A stretch of 64,000 nt of DNA from Rhodobacter capsulatus (GCF_003254295.1 NZ_QKZO01000003.1:197973-261972), one strand, 5' to 3'; counted from the first letter of the stretch, positions 27,845 to 36,477 are shown. Numbers and translations are program-made. The notes: generated by a model not told the origin, from the sequence alone.

Positions 27845-28223
27845 GGGTTTCGCACCCTCCTGATTGGCACTCTCCTGAAGCGGCGCAACACCGACGCCCG
27901 GACGTCTTTGGCGAAGGTCAGACCAACCGCGTACCGGCACAATTCCAGGCGACATGCCCCGCGGGACAGGCCCCGTATCTGCAGGAAGATCATCGCAAAT
28001 CCCGGGGGTCAAGAGGGATTCGTCGGCGCTTGCGCTCTGCCGCCCGCGCCCGGCGCCGGGGCCGGAAGCTGGGCCACGGCGGGGCCATGACGGGGACCGC
28101 AGCCCCCGCGAAACCCCGTTTTTTCCCGGTCGCACATAAAAAATACCAAAACTCGATAAACACAGTGGACTTTTTACCGGAGATGGCATTCCCTTGGCAC
28201 AGACCCTTCTTCGGAGAGCCCGG
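27845..28223. promoter_or_regulatory. 379-bp divergent control region between the biosynthetic operon and the Lrp gene
   Basis: No gene is supported here. The half near 27845 is ordinary GC-rich sequence with the AGGAGGG site of the radical SAM gene on the minus strand. The half near 28130-28190 is clearly AT-richer (ACATAAAAAATACC, ACTCGATAAACACAG, ACTTTTTACC), typical of a promoter and of Lrp-type binding regions. A hairpin with a T6 run on the plus strand ends at 28124. I could not fix -35 and -10 elements with confidence. Confidence 0.5.
28090..28124 (+). terminator. Terminator-like hairpin in the leader of the Lrp gene
   Basis: ACGGGG (28090-28095) pairs with CCCCGT (28114-28119) and six T residues follow (28119-28124). 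There is no plus-strand gene upstream in this gap, so it is either a leader attenuator for the Lrp gene or the 3' end of an unannotated small RNA. The short stem and long loop make this tentative. Confidence 0.35.
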
Positions 28224-28697
28224 ATGGCCCAGCTTGATCTGATCGACCGCAAGATTGTTTCCGAACTGATGCGCGACGCGACGCTGCCGGTGGCGCAGAT
28301 CGCCGACCGGGTCGGGCTGTCGCAGACGCCGTGCTGGAAGCGGATCCAGAAACTGGAAACCTCGGGGGTGATCGAAAAGCGCGTGGCGCTGGCCAATCCG
28401 CAGGAATTGGGGCTGGGGCTGACTGTCTTTGTCGCCATCGAGGCCCCCGATCACGGCCCGGACTGGCGCGCCGCCTTTGCCGCCGCGGTCGAAAAGCTGC
28501 CCGAAATCATGGAGGTGTGGCGCATGGCGGGGGAAATGGATTACCTGCTGCGCGTCGCGGTCTCGGACATGGCGGCCTATGACCTGCTTTACCGCCGCCT
28601 GACCGATGCGGTGCCGATCCGCAATATCACCTCGCATTTCGCGATGGAGCGGCTGCGCCACACCACAGCCTATCCGATCGACACCAAAAGCTGGTAA
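28224..28697 (+). CDS. Lrp/AsnC-family transcriptional regulator
   Basis: 157 residues. An N-terminal winged HTH (LDLIDRKIVSELMRDA, VAQIADRVGLSQTPCWKRIQKLETSGVI) is followed by an AsnC/RAM ligand-binding domain (LGLTVFVAIEAP, VWRMAGEMDYLLRVAVSDMAAYD). These proteins respond to amino acids and often control a divergent gene. It is divergent from the biosynthetic operon at 19.3-27.8 kb, which makes that operon a good candidate target. The ATG at 28224 has CGGAGAG upstream; a TTG at 28194 is the alternative. It converges with the GntR gene with a 6-bp gap. Family certain; target inferred. Confidence 0.93.
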   Translation: MAQLDLIDRKIVSELMRDATLPVAQIADRVGLSQTPCWKRIQKLETSGVIEKRVALANPQELGLGLTVFVAIEAPDHGPDWRAAFAAAVEKLPEIMEVWRMAGEMDYLLRVAVSDMAAYDLLYRRLTDAVPIRNITSHFAMERLRHTTAYPIDTKSW

Positions 28698-28703
28698 GCG
28701 GTC

Positions 28704-29420
28704 TCAGCGCGCGGACAGCACCGCCACCAGATCGCCCCCGGCAGGCGCCCTGCCCGACAGATCCAGCGTGGCGGCGATGTCTTGCAGATGCGCCGCCATC
28801 AGCCGTTCCGCCGCCGCCCCGTCGCGCGCGCGCAGCGCCTGCAACAGCGTGGCATGGTCGTGATCGCGGCAGGTCTCCAGCCCCGGCGCGCCGTAAATCG
28901 CCACGATCAGCGAGCTGCGCGCCACCAGCTCGCGCAGTATCCGTTCGAGCGTGGCATTGCCGCTTGCCTCGGCCAGCTGCAGATGGAACTGCCCCGAAAG
29001 CCGGATCGCCTCGTGGCGGCTGCCGCGATCATGCGCGGCGGCCTCTTCGGCGATGAACCGTTCCAGCGCGGCGATTTCCGCGGCGCCTGCGCGTTCGGCC
29101 ACCAGACGCGCGATCGCCGGTTCCAGCGCCGCGCGCGCCTCGAACACGTCGCGCGCCTGCGCGGGCGTCGGGCTGGCCACATAGGCGCCGCGGTTTTCGC
29201 GCAGCTCCACCACCTCGCGGCTGGCCAGAAGCAGCAGACAGCGGCGGATCCGCATCCGCCCGACCCCGAAGGCCTTGCACAATTCCGATTCGGACAGCTT
29301 GGTCCCCGCGGCCAGCCGCCGTTCCATCACCGCCTCGAAAATGCGCTCGACGATCTCGGTTTCGGTGATTTCGTCACCAGCACCGGAACCGTCCGTCTCT
29401 TGTGCAGGGCTCTCGTTCAT
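28704..29420 (-). CDS. GntR-family regulator, FCD subfamily
   Basis: 238 residues. The HTH (ITETEIVERIFEAVMERRLAAGTKLSESELCKAFGVGRM) leads into an all-helical FCD domain with the metal/ligand His residues typical of FadR-like sensors (EAIRLSGQFHLQLAEASGNATLERIL, RDHDHATLLQALRARD). It is divergent from the ABC importer and racemase genes starting at 29625, with a perfect 14-bp palindrome between them, so it probably represses that operon until its organic-acid or ureide ligand binds. The ATG at 29420 starts a sensible N-terminus; upstream codons of the open frame cross the promoter. Family certain. Confidence 0.9.
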   Translation of the reverse strand: MNESPAQETDGSGAGDEITETEIVERIFEAVMERRLAAGTKLSESELCKAFGVGRMRIRRCLLLLASREVVELRENRGAYVASPTPAQARDVFEARAALEPAIARLVAERAGAAEIAALERFIAEEAAAHDRGSRHEAIRLSGQFHLQLAEASGNATLERILRELVARSSLIVAIYGAPGLETCRDHDHATLLQALRARDGAAAERLMAAHLQDIAATLDLSGRAPAGGDLVAVLSAR

Positions 29421-29517
29421 CACGCCGGGTCCAAAACATCCTGTCTTCACAGGCAAATACATCCGCCCCCCGAGGCCAGCAAGCGTCGCGGCGGTCACAG
29501 TCAGGATAACAGGATGG

Positions 29518-29538
29518 TTGACAGGATTGTTAACAATC
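29518..29538. promoter_or_regulatory. TTGACA hexamer and palindromic operator for the ABC/racemase operon
   Basis: A consensus TTGACA (29518-29523) is followed at once by GATTGTTAACAATC (29525-29538), a perfect 14-bp palindrome lying in the spacer where a -35/-10 promoter would be. Its core TTGTTAACAA resembles the GT-N-AC type of FadR/FCD operators. CAGGAT occurs three times just around it (from about 29502 to 29526). Repression by the divergent GntR protein is the simplest reading. No good -10 was found. Confidence 0.55.
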
Positions 29539-29624
29539 TTTTCCCTGACCTCAGGCAACAGCGCCAGAGCGCCGGATCATGGCTCTGGTGCAAACACAAA
29601 GACGGTCCACAGGGAGTTTCCACG

Positions 29625-30812
29625 ATGAACAGACGCATCATGCTTGCCACCACCGCGCTTGCGGTCGCGGCGGCGTTTTCGCTTTCCGCCACGCTGGCGC
29701 GGGCCGAAGAGACGCTGAAGATCGGCTTCGTCGGCGTGACCTCGGGTCCGGCGGCGGCCTGGGGCACCTCGAACGTGCGCTCGATGCAGACGCTGGCGGC
29801 GATGCTGAACGAAAAGGGCGGCGTCGAGATCGGCGGCACCCCCTACAAGATCGAGATCGTCACCTTTGACGACCAGAAAGACCCCAAACGCGCGATTGCC
29901 GGCATGGAGCAGATGGCGCAGCAGGGCATCCATTATGTCGTCGGCCCGAATGTCGATGACGGCGCGGCCGCGGTGCGCCCGGTGGCCGAGGCGAATGACA
30001 TCATCTACATCCCCTATGCCTTCCCGAAAGAGCTTTACACCAAGCCTGCCGAAAACGCGATCCTGGGCATGGTGGCCAGCTACCAATCGGGCCCGGCGAT
30101 CTACAAATACCTCAAGGACAACAAGGGCGTCAGCAAGGTCGCCTTTGTCGCGGCGAATGAATCCGACCCGCTGAGCCAGCGCGACAGCGGCGTTGCGGCG
30201 GCGAAGGCGCTGGGCCTTGAAGTGACCTCCGCGGACGTGACCTATCAGGTCGACACCACCGATTTCACCCCCGTTCTGCTGCCGGTGCTGAAGACGCAGC
30301 CGGATCTTCTGGTGCTTTCGGGCGTTGCCCCGGCCGCCGCGCCGCAGCTGATCCGCTCGGCCCGCGATCTGGGCTACACCGGGCTGATCTCGACCGAGAC
30401 CGCGCAGGATGCCAAGGTGATCGAGGAAGGCGCGGGCGAGGCGGCGAACGGCTTCATCTCGGTCGGCGGCGCGTCGACGCCCGAGATCGCCTCGGATTAC
30501 ATGAAGGACTTCGTCGCGAAATACACCGAGATGTTCGGCGAATACAACGACGAGTCGAACACCAAGGTCTATGCGCTGGAATACATCCTCGAGACGCTGA
30601 AAGCCGATCCGCAGGGCCTGACCGACATCGGTGCCTTCAAGACCGCGATCGACAGTTTCGCCGCGCCGAACCCCTACATGAAGGGCGATGCGAAACTGAG
30701 CTATGTCGGCACGACCTCGTTCGGGCAGAAGCGGCAGCTTTCGGTGCCGCTCGTGGTGAACGAATACAAGGACGGCGCCTTCCAGACGCTGTTCGTCGCC
30801 ACCGTCGATTGA
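29625..30812 (+). CDS. Branched-chain-type ABC transporter substrate-binding protein
   Basis: 395 residues. A periplasmic binding protein of the Leu/Ile/Val-amide-urea group (peripla_BP_6). The signal peptide MNRRIMLATT...ATLARA is about 27 residues. Family pieces are KIGFVGVTSGPAAAWG, YKIEIVTFDDQKDPKRA, HYVVGPNVDDGAAAV and LVLSGVAPAAAPQLI. It heads an operon with two permeases, two ATPases and a hydantoin-type racemase, so the ligand may be a hydantoin, ureide or other amide instead of an amino acid. A 10-bp hairpin after its stop probably lowers expression of the membrane genes. Family confident; ligand inferred. Confidence 0.9.
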   Translation: MNRRIMLATTALAVAAAFSLSATLARAEETLKIGFVGVTSGPAAAWGTSNVRSMQTLAAMLNEKGGVEIGGTPYKIEIVTFDDQKDPKRAIAGMEQMAQQGIHYVVGPNVDDGAAAVRPVAEANDIIYIPYAFPKELYTKPAENAILGMVASYQSGPAIYKYLKDNKGVSKVAFVAANESDPLSQRDSGVAAAKALGLEVTSADVTYQVDTTDFTPVLLPVLKTQPDLLVLSGVAPAAAPQLIRSARDLGYTGLISTETAQDAKVIEEGAGEAANGFISVGGASTPEIASDYMKDFVAKYTEMFGEYNDESNTKVYALEYILETLKADPQGLTDIGAFKTAIDSFAAPNPYMKGDAKLSYVGTTSFGQKRQLSVPLVVNEYKDGAFQTLFVATVD

Positions 30813-30820
30813 CAGGCCCC

Positions 30821-30844
30821 GGCCCGGCCGCGACCGGCCGGGCC
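30821..30844 (+). promoter_or_regulatory. Intercistronic hairpin between binding-protein and permease genes
   Basis: GGCCCGGCCG and CGGCCGGGCC form a perfect 10-bp stem with a CGAC tetraloop, 8 bases after the binding-protein stop and without a T-run. Such structures often protect the upstream mRNA and raise binding-protein levels over the membrane subunits. Confidence 0.7.
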
Positions 30845-30867
30845 ATCCTTTGATCCGGGGAGAGGAC

Positions 30868-31737
30868 ATGGAGCAGATCATCGTCAACGGGCTCTTTCTT
30901 GGCGCATCCTATGCGCTGATCGCGCTCGGCCTCACGCTCATCTTTTCGCTGATGAACGTGCTCAATTTCGCCCATGGGCAGATGTATGTGATCGGCGGGT
31001 TCATCACCTATACGGTGGTGGCGCAGTTCCACCTGCCCTTCGTGGTCGGGCTGATCTGTTCGGCCGTGGCGCTGGCGGCGCTGGGCGCCTTTGTCGAAAG
31101 GTTCCTTTTCGCCCCGGTCATCCGACGCTCGAAACGCGAGGAATCGACGATGCTTCTGGCCGCCGGGATCGCGTTTTTCCTCGATGCGGTGACGCTTCTG
31201 GTCTTTGGCGAGAAGCAGCGCGGCATTCCGAAGCTTGTTCCGGGCGTCTTCAACTGGGATTTCCGCATCGTCATGCCCTATGACCGGATCCTGATCGGGG
31301 TGCTGGCGGTGGCGCTGATCGTCGCCTTCATCCTCTTCATGCGCCAGTCGCGCACCGGACGCGCGATGCGCGCGCTGGCGCAGGACCGGATGGCGGCCGA
31401 GCTGATGGGGGTCGATGTCGCGCGCTATTCGATGATCGGCTTTGCGCTGGGCGCGATGCTGGCGGGGCTGGTCGGCGGGCTTCTGGTCTCGATCGTCGGC
31501 GTCAATCTGGGCATGGGCGGGCCGACCTCGATCAAGGCCTTTCTGATGATCATGATCGGCGGCGCCGGGGTGATTTCGGGCGCCATCGCCGGGGGTTTCC
31601 TTCTTGGGATGCTCGAATCCGTGGGGCTGTCGCTGCTCGCCGCTTACGGCGACATCACCTATCTTGTCATCTTCGCCTCGCTGATGATCTTCCTCGCCTT
31701 CCGCCCGCAGGGGCTGATGGGCAAACCCTGGGGCTGA
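30868..31737 (+). CDS. Branched-chain-type ABC permease, LivH-like
   Basis: 289 residues with about eight hydrophobic segments. The N-terminus IIVNGLFLGASYALIALGLTLIFSLMNVLNFAHGQ is diagnostic of LivH-type permeases, as is the EAA-like region GRAMRALAQDRMAAELMGVDV. The ATG at 30868 has a GGGGAGAGG site. It pairs with the LivM-like gene 3 bp downstream to form the membrane channel of the importer. Confident. Confidence 0.93.
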   Translation: MEQIIVNGLFLGASYALIALGLTLIFSLMNVLNFAHGQMYVIGGFITYTVVAQFHLPFVVGLICSAVALAALGAFVERFLFAPVIRRSKREESTMLLAAGIAFFLDAVTLLVFGEKQRGIPKLVPGVFNWDFRIVMPYDRILIGVLAVALIVAFILFMRQSRTGRAMRALAQDRMAAELMGVDVARYSMIGFALGAMLAGLVGGLLVSIVGVNLGMGGPTSIKAFLMIMIGGAGVISGAIAGGFLLGMLESVGLSLLAAYGDITYLVIFASLMIFLAFRPQGLMGKPWG

Positions 31738-31740
31738 GCC

Positions 31741-32712
31741 ATGATCCGTGCACTTTCCGTTGCCGCCTTCCTGCTGGCGCTTTACATCGGCGTGCCGGGG
31801 CTGATCGCCCTCACCGGCCGGTGGGATTTCTACTATACGCTCACCTCGGTGGCGCTTTTGTCGATCGGCTCGGCCGGGGTCTGGCTGACCTTCTACATCG
31901 GGCGCATCAACATCGGTCAGGGCGCCTATGCGCTGGCGGGCGGCTATGTCGCCGCCATCCTGATCACCAAGGCAGGGATCAATTTCTGGGCCACGCTGCC
32001 GCTGGCGGGGCTCTTTTGCGCCGGGCTGGCGGTGCTGATCGGCCTGCCGATCCTGCGGCTCAGGGGCGTCTATTTCTCGATGGTGACGCTGGTTCTGACC
32101 GAGGTCGCCCGGCTTTCGGCCCTGGCCCTGCCGATCACCAATGGCGCGCGCGGCATCACCTCGATCCCGCTGCCGGGCGAGGTCTCGGTCTTCGGCCTGA
32201 CGCTGATCCCCGATTTCGCCAGGCTCGAAAACCCGAAACTGGCGTTTTACCTGATGGCGGTGACGCTGATGTGCCTTGCCTATCTGGTGCTCTGGCGCCT
32301 GACCCGGTCGCGGCTGGGGCATCTGTTCCGGTCCTTGCAGCAAAACGAGGATCTGGCGGCCTCGATCGGGGTCAACATCGCGCTTCTGCGGGTGCTGGCC
32401 TATGCGATCTCCTCCTTCATGGGCGGCATCGCCGGGGCAGGCTTCGTGGTGATCTCGCAGTCGATCTACCCCTCGTCCTTTCAGGTCGCCGACAGCGTCA
32501 ACTTCATGCTGAACTGCTTCCTTGGCGGGCTTGGCTTCGTCTTCGGCCCGATGCTGGGCACGCTGGTCCTGTATTTCGGCTGGTCGCTTTTGTTCGCCGC
32601 CGCGAAATACCAGATGCTGATCTATTCGACGCTGCTCATTGCCGCGATGCTGGTCGTGCCGAACGGCCTGCTTAGCCTGCCCGCGATGCTGCGCGGCAAG
32701 GGGGGGAAATGA
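31741..32712 (+). CDS. Branched-chain-type ABC permease, LivM-like
   Basis: 323 residues with eight to ten hydrophobic segments. LivM features are IGRINIGQGAYALAGGYVAA, GVYFSMVTLVLTEV and LFRSLQQNEDLAASIGVNIALLR (EAA-like loop contacting the ATPase). It begins 3 bp after the LivH-like gene, and its stop overlaps the next start (ATGA). Second channel subunit of the same importer. Confident. Confidence 0.92.
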   Translation: MIRALSVAAFLLALYIGVPGLIALTGRWDFYYTLTSVALLSIGSAGVWLTFYIGRINIGQGAYALAGGYVAAILITKAGINFWATLPLAGLFCAGLAVLIGLPILRLRGVYFSMVTLVLTEVARLSALALPITNGARGITSIPLPGEVSVFGLTLIPDFARLENPKLAFYLMAVTLMCLAYLVLWRLTRSRLGHLFRSLQQNEDLAASIGVNIALLRVLAYAISSFMGGIAGAGFVVISQSIYPSSFQVADSVNFMLNCFLGGLGFVFGPMLGTLVLYFGWSLLFAAAKYQMLIYSTLLIAAMLVVPNGLLSLPAMLRGKGGK

Positions 32713-33491
32713 GCCCGATCCTGCAAATCCGCCATGTCACCAAGCGCTTCGACGGGCTGGTCGCGAACAATGACATCAGCTTCGACGTCGCCGAGGGCGA
32801 GATCCTGTCGGTGATCGGCCCGAATGGCGCGGGCAAATCGACGCTGTTCAAGATGATCTCGTCCTTCCTGCGCACGACGTCGGGCGAGGTGCTGTTTCGC
32901 GGCGAGCGGATTTCGAACCTCTCCCCCCATGCGGTGGCGCGCAAGGGCGTGGTGCGGACCTTTCAGGAAACCACGATCTTCCGCGCCATGACGCTGCGCG
33001 AAAACGTCATCGTCGCGCATCACCTGCGCGCCCGGGCGACGCTTGCCGGGTTCTTTTTCGGCTCCGCCGCGGCGCGAGCGGACGAGACCGCCTTTGCCGC
33101 CTCGGCCGACGAGATCATCGGCTTTCTGGGGCTGGGGGCGATTGCAAACGAACTTGCCTCGAACCTGCCGCAGGGGCATCTGCGCGCGCTGGGCATGGCG
33201 ATTGGGCTGGCCACCGACCCGGCCGTGCTGCTCTTGGACGAGCCCTTCGCCGGGATGAACCATGACGAGACGATGCGGATGGTGGCGCTGGTGCGGCGGC
33301 TGCGCGATGAACGCGGCATCACCGTGCTTCTGGTCGAACATGACATGCCGGCGGTGATGAAAATATCGGACCGGATCGTGGTCTTGAACTTCGGCGAAAA
33401 GATCGCCGAGGGCACGCCCGCGGAAATTCAGGAAAATCCGCGCGTGATCGAGGCCTATCTGGGCTCGGAAGATGCCGCGATCGGGATGTGA
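32709..33491 (+). CDS. Branched-chain-type ABC ATP-binding protein, LivG-like
   Basis: 260 residues. Walker A is GPNGAGKSTLF, the LivG-typical Q-loop region is VRTFQETTIFRAMTLRENV, the signature is degenerate (NLPQGHLRALGMAIGLA instead of LSGGQ, as is common in LivG), Walker B is VLLLDEPFAGMN and the switch His is in VLLVEHDMPAVM. It overlaps the LivM-like gene by 4 bp. Couples ATP hydrolysis to import with the LivF-like subunit. Confident. Confidence 0.93.
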   Translation: MSPILQIRHVTKRFDGLVANNDISFDVAEGEILSVIGPNGAGKSTLFKMISSFLRTTSGEVLFRGERISNLSPHAVARKGVVRTFQETTIFRAMTLRENVIVAHHLRARATLAGFFFGSAAARADETAFAASADEIIGFLGLGAIANELASNLPQGHLRALGMAIGLATDPAVLLLDEPFAGMNHDETMRMVALVRRLRDERGITVLLVEHDMPAVMKISDRIVVLNFGEKIAEGTPAEIQENPRVIEAYLGSEDAAIGM

Positions 33492-33494
33492 AAC

Positions 33495-34211
33495 ATGCTT
33501 CTGAGCCTTGAAAACATCGAGCTTTATTACGATCACGTCTATGCGCTCAAGGGCGTGTCGCTCAATCTGGCCGAGGGCGAGACGGTGGCCCTGATCGGCG
33601 CGAACGGGGCGGGGAAATCCTCGATCCTGCGCGCGATCACGGGCCTGCGCAAACCGCGCGCGGGCATGATCACCTATCGCGGCGACAGGATCGACGGCAA
33701 ATCCCCGGCCGAGATCGTGAAAATGGGCATCGCGATGGTGCCCGAGGGGCGGCGCGTCTTTCCGCTGATGTCGGTCAAGGACAATCTGCTGATGGGCGCC
33801 TTTACCCGCTCCGACAAGGCCGGGATCGCGCGCTCTCTCGATGCGGTGCTGACCCGGTTTCCGCGGCTGAAGGAACGCTACGGCCAGCAGGCGGGCACGC
33901 TTTCGGGGGGCGAGCAGCAGATGATGGTGATCGGCCGCGCGTTGATGGCGGCGCCGAAGCTTTTGTTGCTCGACGAGCCCTCGCTCGGCATCGCGCCGAA
34001 GCTGGTGCAGGACATCGCCCGCGCCATCGTGGCGATCAGCCGCGACGAGGGCGTGTCGGTGCTGCTGGTGGAACAGAACAGCCGCATGGCGCTGTCGATT
34101 TCCGCGCGCGCCTATGCGCTCTCGACCGGCACCGTCGCGCTCTCGGGCGCGTCGAAGGATCTGATGCACGACCCGCGCATCAAGGCGGCTTATCTGGGCG
34201 GAGACATCTGA
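33495..34211 (+). CDS. Branched-chain-type ABC ATP-binding protein, LivF-like
   Basis: 238 residues. Walker A is GANGAGKSSILRA, the signature LSGGEQQMMVIGRALM is intact, Walker B is LLLLDEPSLGIAPKLV, and the LivF-typical MVPEGRRVFPLMSV is present. The H-loop position reads LLVEQNSRMA, with Gln in place of His as is usual for LivF. Its stop and the racemase start share one base (TGATG). Confident. Confidence 0.93.
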   Translation: MLLSLENIELYYDHVYALKGVSLNLAEGETVALIGANGAGKSSILRAITGLRKPRAGMITYRGDRIDGKSPAEIVKMGIAMVPEGRRVFPLMSVKDNLLMGAFTRSDKAGIARSLDAVLTRFPRLKERYGQQAGTLSGGEQQMMVIGRALMAAPKLLLLDEPSLGIAPKLVQDIARAIVAISRDEGVSVLLVEQNSRMALSISARAYALSTGTVALSGASKDLMHDPRIKAAYLGGDI

Positions 34212-34975
34212 TGCGACTTTTGCTGATCAACCCGAACACCACCGCGAGCATGACCGAAAAGGCAGCCGCCGCCGCCCGGCGCGTGGCCAGCCCCGGCACC
34301 GAGATCGTCGCGGTGAACCCGGAGGCGGGCCCGGCCTCGATCGAGGGCTATTACGACGAGGCGATGAGCCTGTCGGGGCTTCTGGGCCTTATCGCCGGGC
34401 GCGACGATTATGACGCGGTGATCATCGCCTGTTTCGACGATACCGGGCTGGATGCCGCGCGCTGTCTGACCGACAAGCCGGTGATCGGCATCGGCGAGGC
34501 GGCCTTTCACATGGCGGCGATGCTGTCGAACAGCTTTTCCGTCGTCACCACTTTGGGCCGCTCGGTTCCGGCGATCTCGCACAATCTGGCCCGCTACGGG
34601 CTGGCGGCGCGCTGCGCCCGGGTGCGGGCCTCGGAAATTCCGGTGCTGGATCTGGAAGACCCGCTCAGCGACGCCTGTTCCCGCATCGGCCACGAAGTCG
34701 CGCGGGCGATCCTTGAAGACCGGGCCGAGGCGATCGTGCTGGGCTGCGCGGGCATGACCGATCTGGCCCGGGCGCTGTCGCAGGCGCATGGGCTGCCGGT
34801 GCTCGATGGCGTCGTCTGTGCCGTTGCCCTGGCCGAGGGGATGGTGCGGCTCGGTCTGGCCACCTCGCGGCTGGGGGGCTATGCGCCGCCGCGGTTCGAC
34901 AAGTCGGCACCGGTCCGGCCCGGGCGCGGGCCCGCCCCGGAACCGGGACGGGCCGGATCTGTCAGCCCAGATTGA
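34211..34975 (+). CDS. Hydantoin/allantoin-type racemase (Asp/Glu/hydantoin racemase superfamily)
   Basis: 254 residues. The two catalytic Cys motifs are in IIACFDDTGLDAAR and VLGCAGMTDLA, and the N-terminus LLINPNTTASMTEKA is typical of hydantoin and allantoin racemases (HyuE, HpxA). It is the last gene of the ABC operon, which suggests that the importer brings in a chiral hydantoin or allantoin that must be racemised before hydrolysis. No hydantoinase or allantoinase is present here. The C-terminal tail of about 25 residues is Pro/Arg-rich and may be dispensable. Its end overlaps the convergent aldehyde dehydrogenase gene by 14 bp. Family confident; substrate inferred. Confidence 0.87.
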   Translation: MRLLLINPNTTASMTEKAAAAARRVASPGTEIVAVNPEAGPASIEGYYDEAMSLSGLLGLIAGRDDYDAVIIACFDDTGLDAARCLTDKPVIGIGEAAFHMAAMLSNSFSVVTTLGRSVPAISHNLARYGLAARCARVRASEIPVLDLEDPLSDACSRIGHEVARAILEDRAEAIVLGCAGMTDLARALSQAHGLPVLDGVVCAVALAEGMVRLGLATSRLGGYAPPRFDKSAPVRPGRGPAPEPGRAGSVSPD

Positions 34976-36461
34976 TCCAGACCGATTTCGTCTGGGTATA
35001 TTGCGCCAGCGCCTCGAAACACTTGTCGCGGCCGTTGCCGGTCTGCTTGAACCCGCCCCAGATCGAGGTCATGTCACCGTGATCGAAGCAGTTCACCCAG
35101 CACACGCCCGCTTCCATGTCACGCCCGAAGGTATGCGCCTTGGCCAGATCGCGGGTCCAGACCGAGGCCGCCAGCCCATAGGGCGAGTCATTGGCGATTT
35201 CGAGCCCGTCTTCGAGCCCGTCGATCGGAATGATCGTGCCGACCGGGCCAAAGATTTCCTCGCGCGCGATGGTCATGGAATTGTCGACCCCGGTGAACAG
35301 CGTCGGTTCCACATAGGCGCCGTGCGACAGGCCCGCGGGCGTGCCGCCACCCAAGGCCAGCACCGCCCCCTCGGCGCGGCCCTTGTCGATATAGCCCAGA
35401 ACGCGCGCCTGCTGGTCGGTGGTGACGAGCGGCCCCATCGTCGTCGCAGGGTCAAGCGGGTTGCCCGGAACGAAATTCTGCTGCGCGGTGGCGATGAACT
35501 TTTCGACAAAGGCGTCGTGCAAGTCCCGCGCCACAAGGATGCGCGAGCCCGCGTTGCAGACCTCGCCCTGATTGCCGAAGATGCCGTTCACCGCATAGGT
35601 CGCGGCGGTGTCGAGATCGTCCCAATCGCCCAGAATGATCTGCGGGGTCTTGCCGCCGCATTCGGTGGAAACGCGCTTCATGTTCGATTGACCGGCATAG
35701 ATCATCAGCAGTTTGCCGACCTCGGTCGAGCCGGTGAAGGCGATCTTGTCGACATCCATGTGCAGCGCCAGCGCCTTGCCCGCCTCCTCGCCCAGACCGT
35801 GGACAACGTTCAAGACGCCGGGCGGACCGCCCGCCTCGATGAACAGCTCGGCCAGCAGACAGGCCGAAAGCGGCGATTGCTCGGCCGGTTTCAGCACCAC
35901 CGAATTGCCGGTGGCCAGTGCCGGGCCCAGCTTCCACGCCGCCATCATCAGCGGATAGTTCCAGGGCGTGATGATGCCGACGACGCCGAGCGGCTGATTG
36001 AGGATGTAATGCAGCGCGGTGGTCGCCGTCGCGGTCACCTGACCGTGGAACTTGTCGATCGATTCCGCGAAAAACTTGATCGAGGTGGCCGAGAAGGGCA
36101 CGTCGATGGTCATCATGTCCATCACCGGCTTGCCCATGTCGAGGCTGTCGAGGACGGCGAATTCCTCGCCATGCGCCTCGATCAACGCGGCGAATTTCTC
36201 CAGCACCGCCATGCGGGCGCGCGGCTCCATCTTTGACCAGACGCCGGAACGGAAGACCTTGCGGCCGACCGAGACGGCGCGGTCGATCTCGGCCTGACCG
36301 CCGCGGGAAACCTCGGCCAGCACGGCGCCATTCGCGGGGTTGATCGTCTGGAAGCTGCGGCCATCGGCCGAGGGCAGATGCTCGCCGCCGATGAAGTGGC
36401 GGGTGCGCAGGGTCAGCTTTTCGGCAAGCCCCTGCCAATAGGCCAAGGTGGTATCGGTCAT
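34962..36461 (-). CDS. Aldehyde dehydrogenase, PuuC-like
   Basis: 499 residues. NAD(P)-dependent oxidation of an aldehyde to an acid. Motifs are PWNYPLMMAAWKLGPALATGN, the cofactor loop FTGSTEVGKLL, the general base in STECGGKTPQI and the nucleophile in GNQGEVCNAGSR. The overall pattern resembles gamma-glutamyl-gamma-aminobutyraldehyde and betaine aldehyde dehydrogenases. It is the last of eight minus-strand genes with a PuuB-like oxidase and a Pot-like importer, so aminoaldehyde oxidation in amine breakdown is likely. Class certain; aldehyde inferred. Confidence 0.92.
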   Translation of the reverse strand: MTDTTLAYWQGLAEKLTLRTRHFIGGEHLPSADGRSFQTINPANGAVLAEVSRGGQAEIDRAVSVGRKVFRSGVWSKMEPRARMAVLEKFAALIEAHGEEFAVLDSLDMGKPVMDMMTIDVPFSATSIKFFAESIDKFHGQVTATATTALHYILNQPLGVVGIITPWNYPLMMAAWKLGPALATGNSVVLKPAEQSPLSACLLAELFIEAGGPPGVLNVVHGLGEEAGKALALHMDVDKIAFTGSTEVGKLLMIYAGQSNMKRVSTECGGKTPQIILGDWDDLDTAATYAVNGIFGNQGEVCNAGSRILVARDLHDAFVEKFIATAQQNFVPGNPLDPATTMGPLVTTDQQARVLGYIDKGRAEGAVLALGGGTPAGLSHGAYVEPTLFTGVDNSMTIAREEIFGPVGTIIPIDGLEDGLEIANDSPYGLAASVWTRDLAKAHTFGRDMEAGVCWVNCFDHGDMTSIWGGFKQTGNGRDKCFEALAQYTQTKSVWINLG

Positions 36462-36477
36462 GGTGGTCTCCCTGTGG

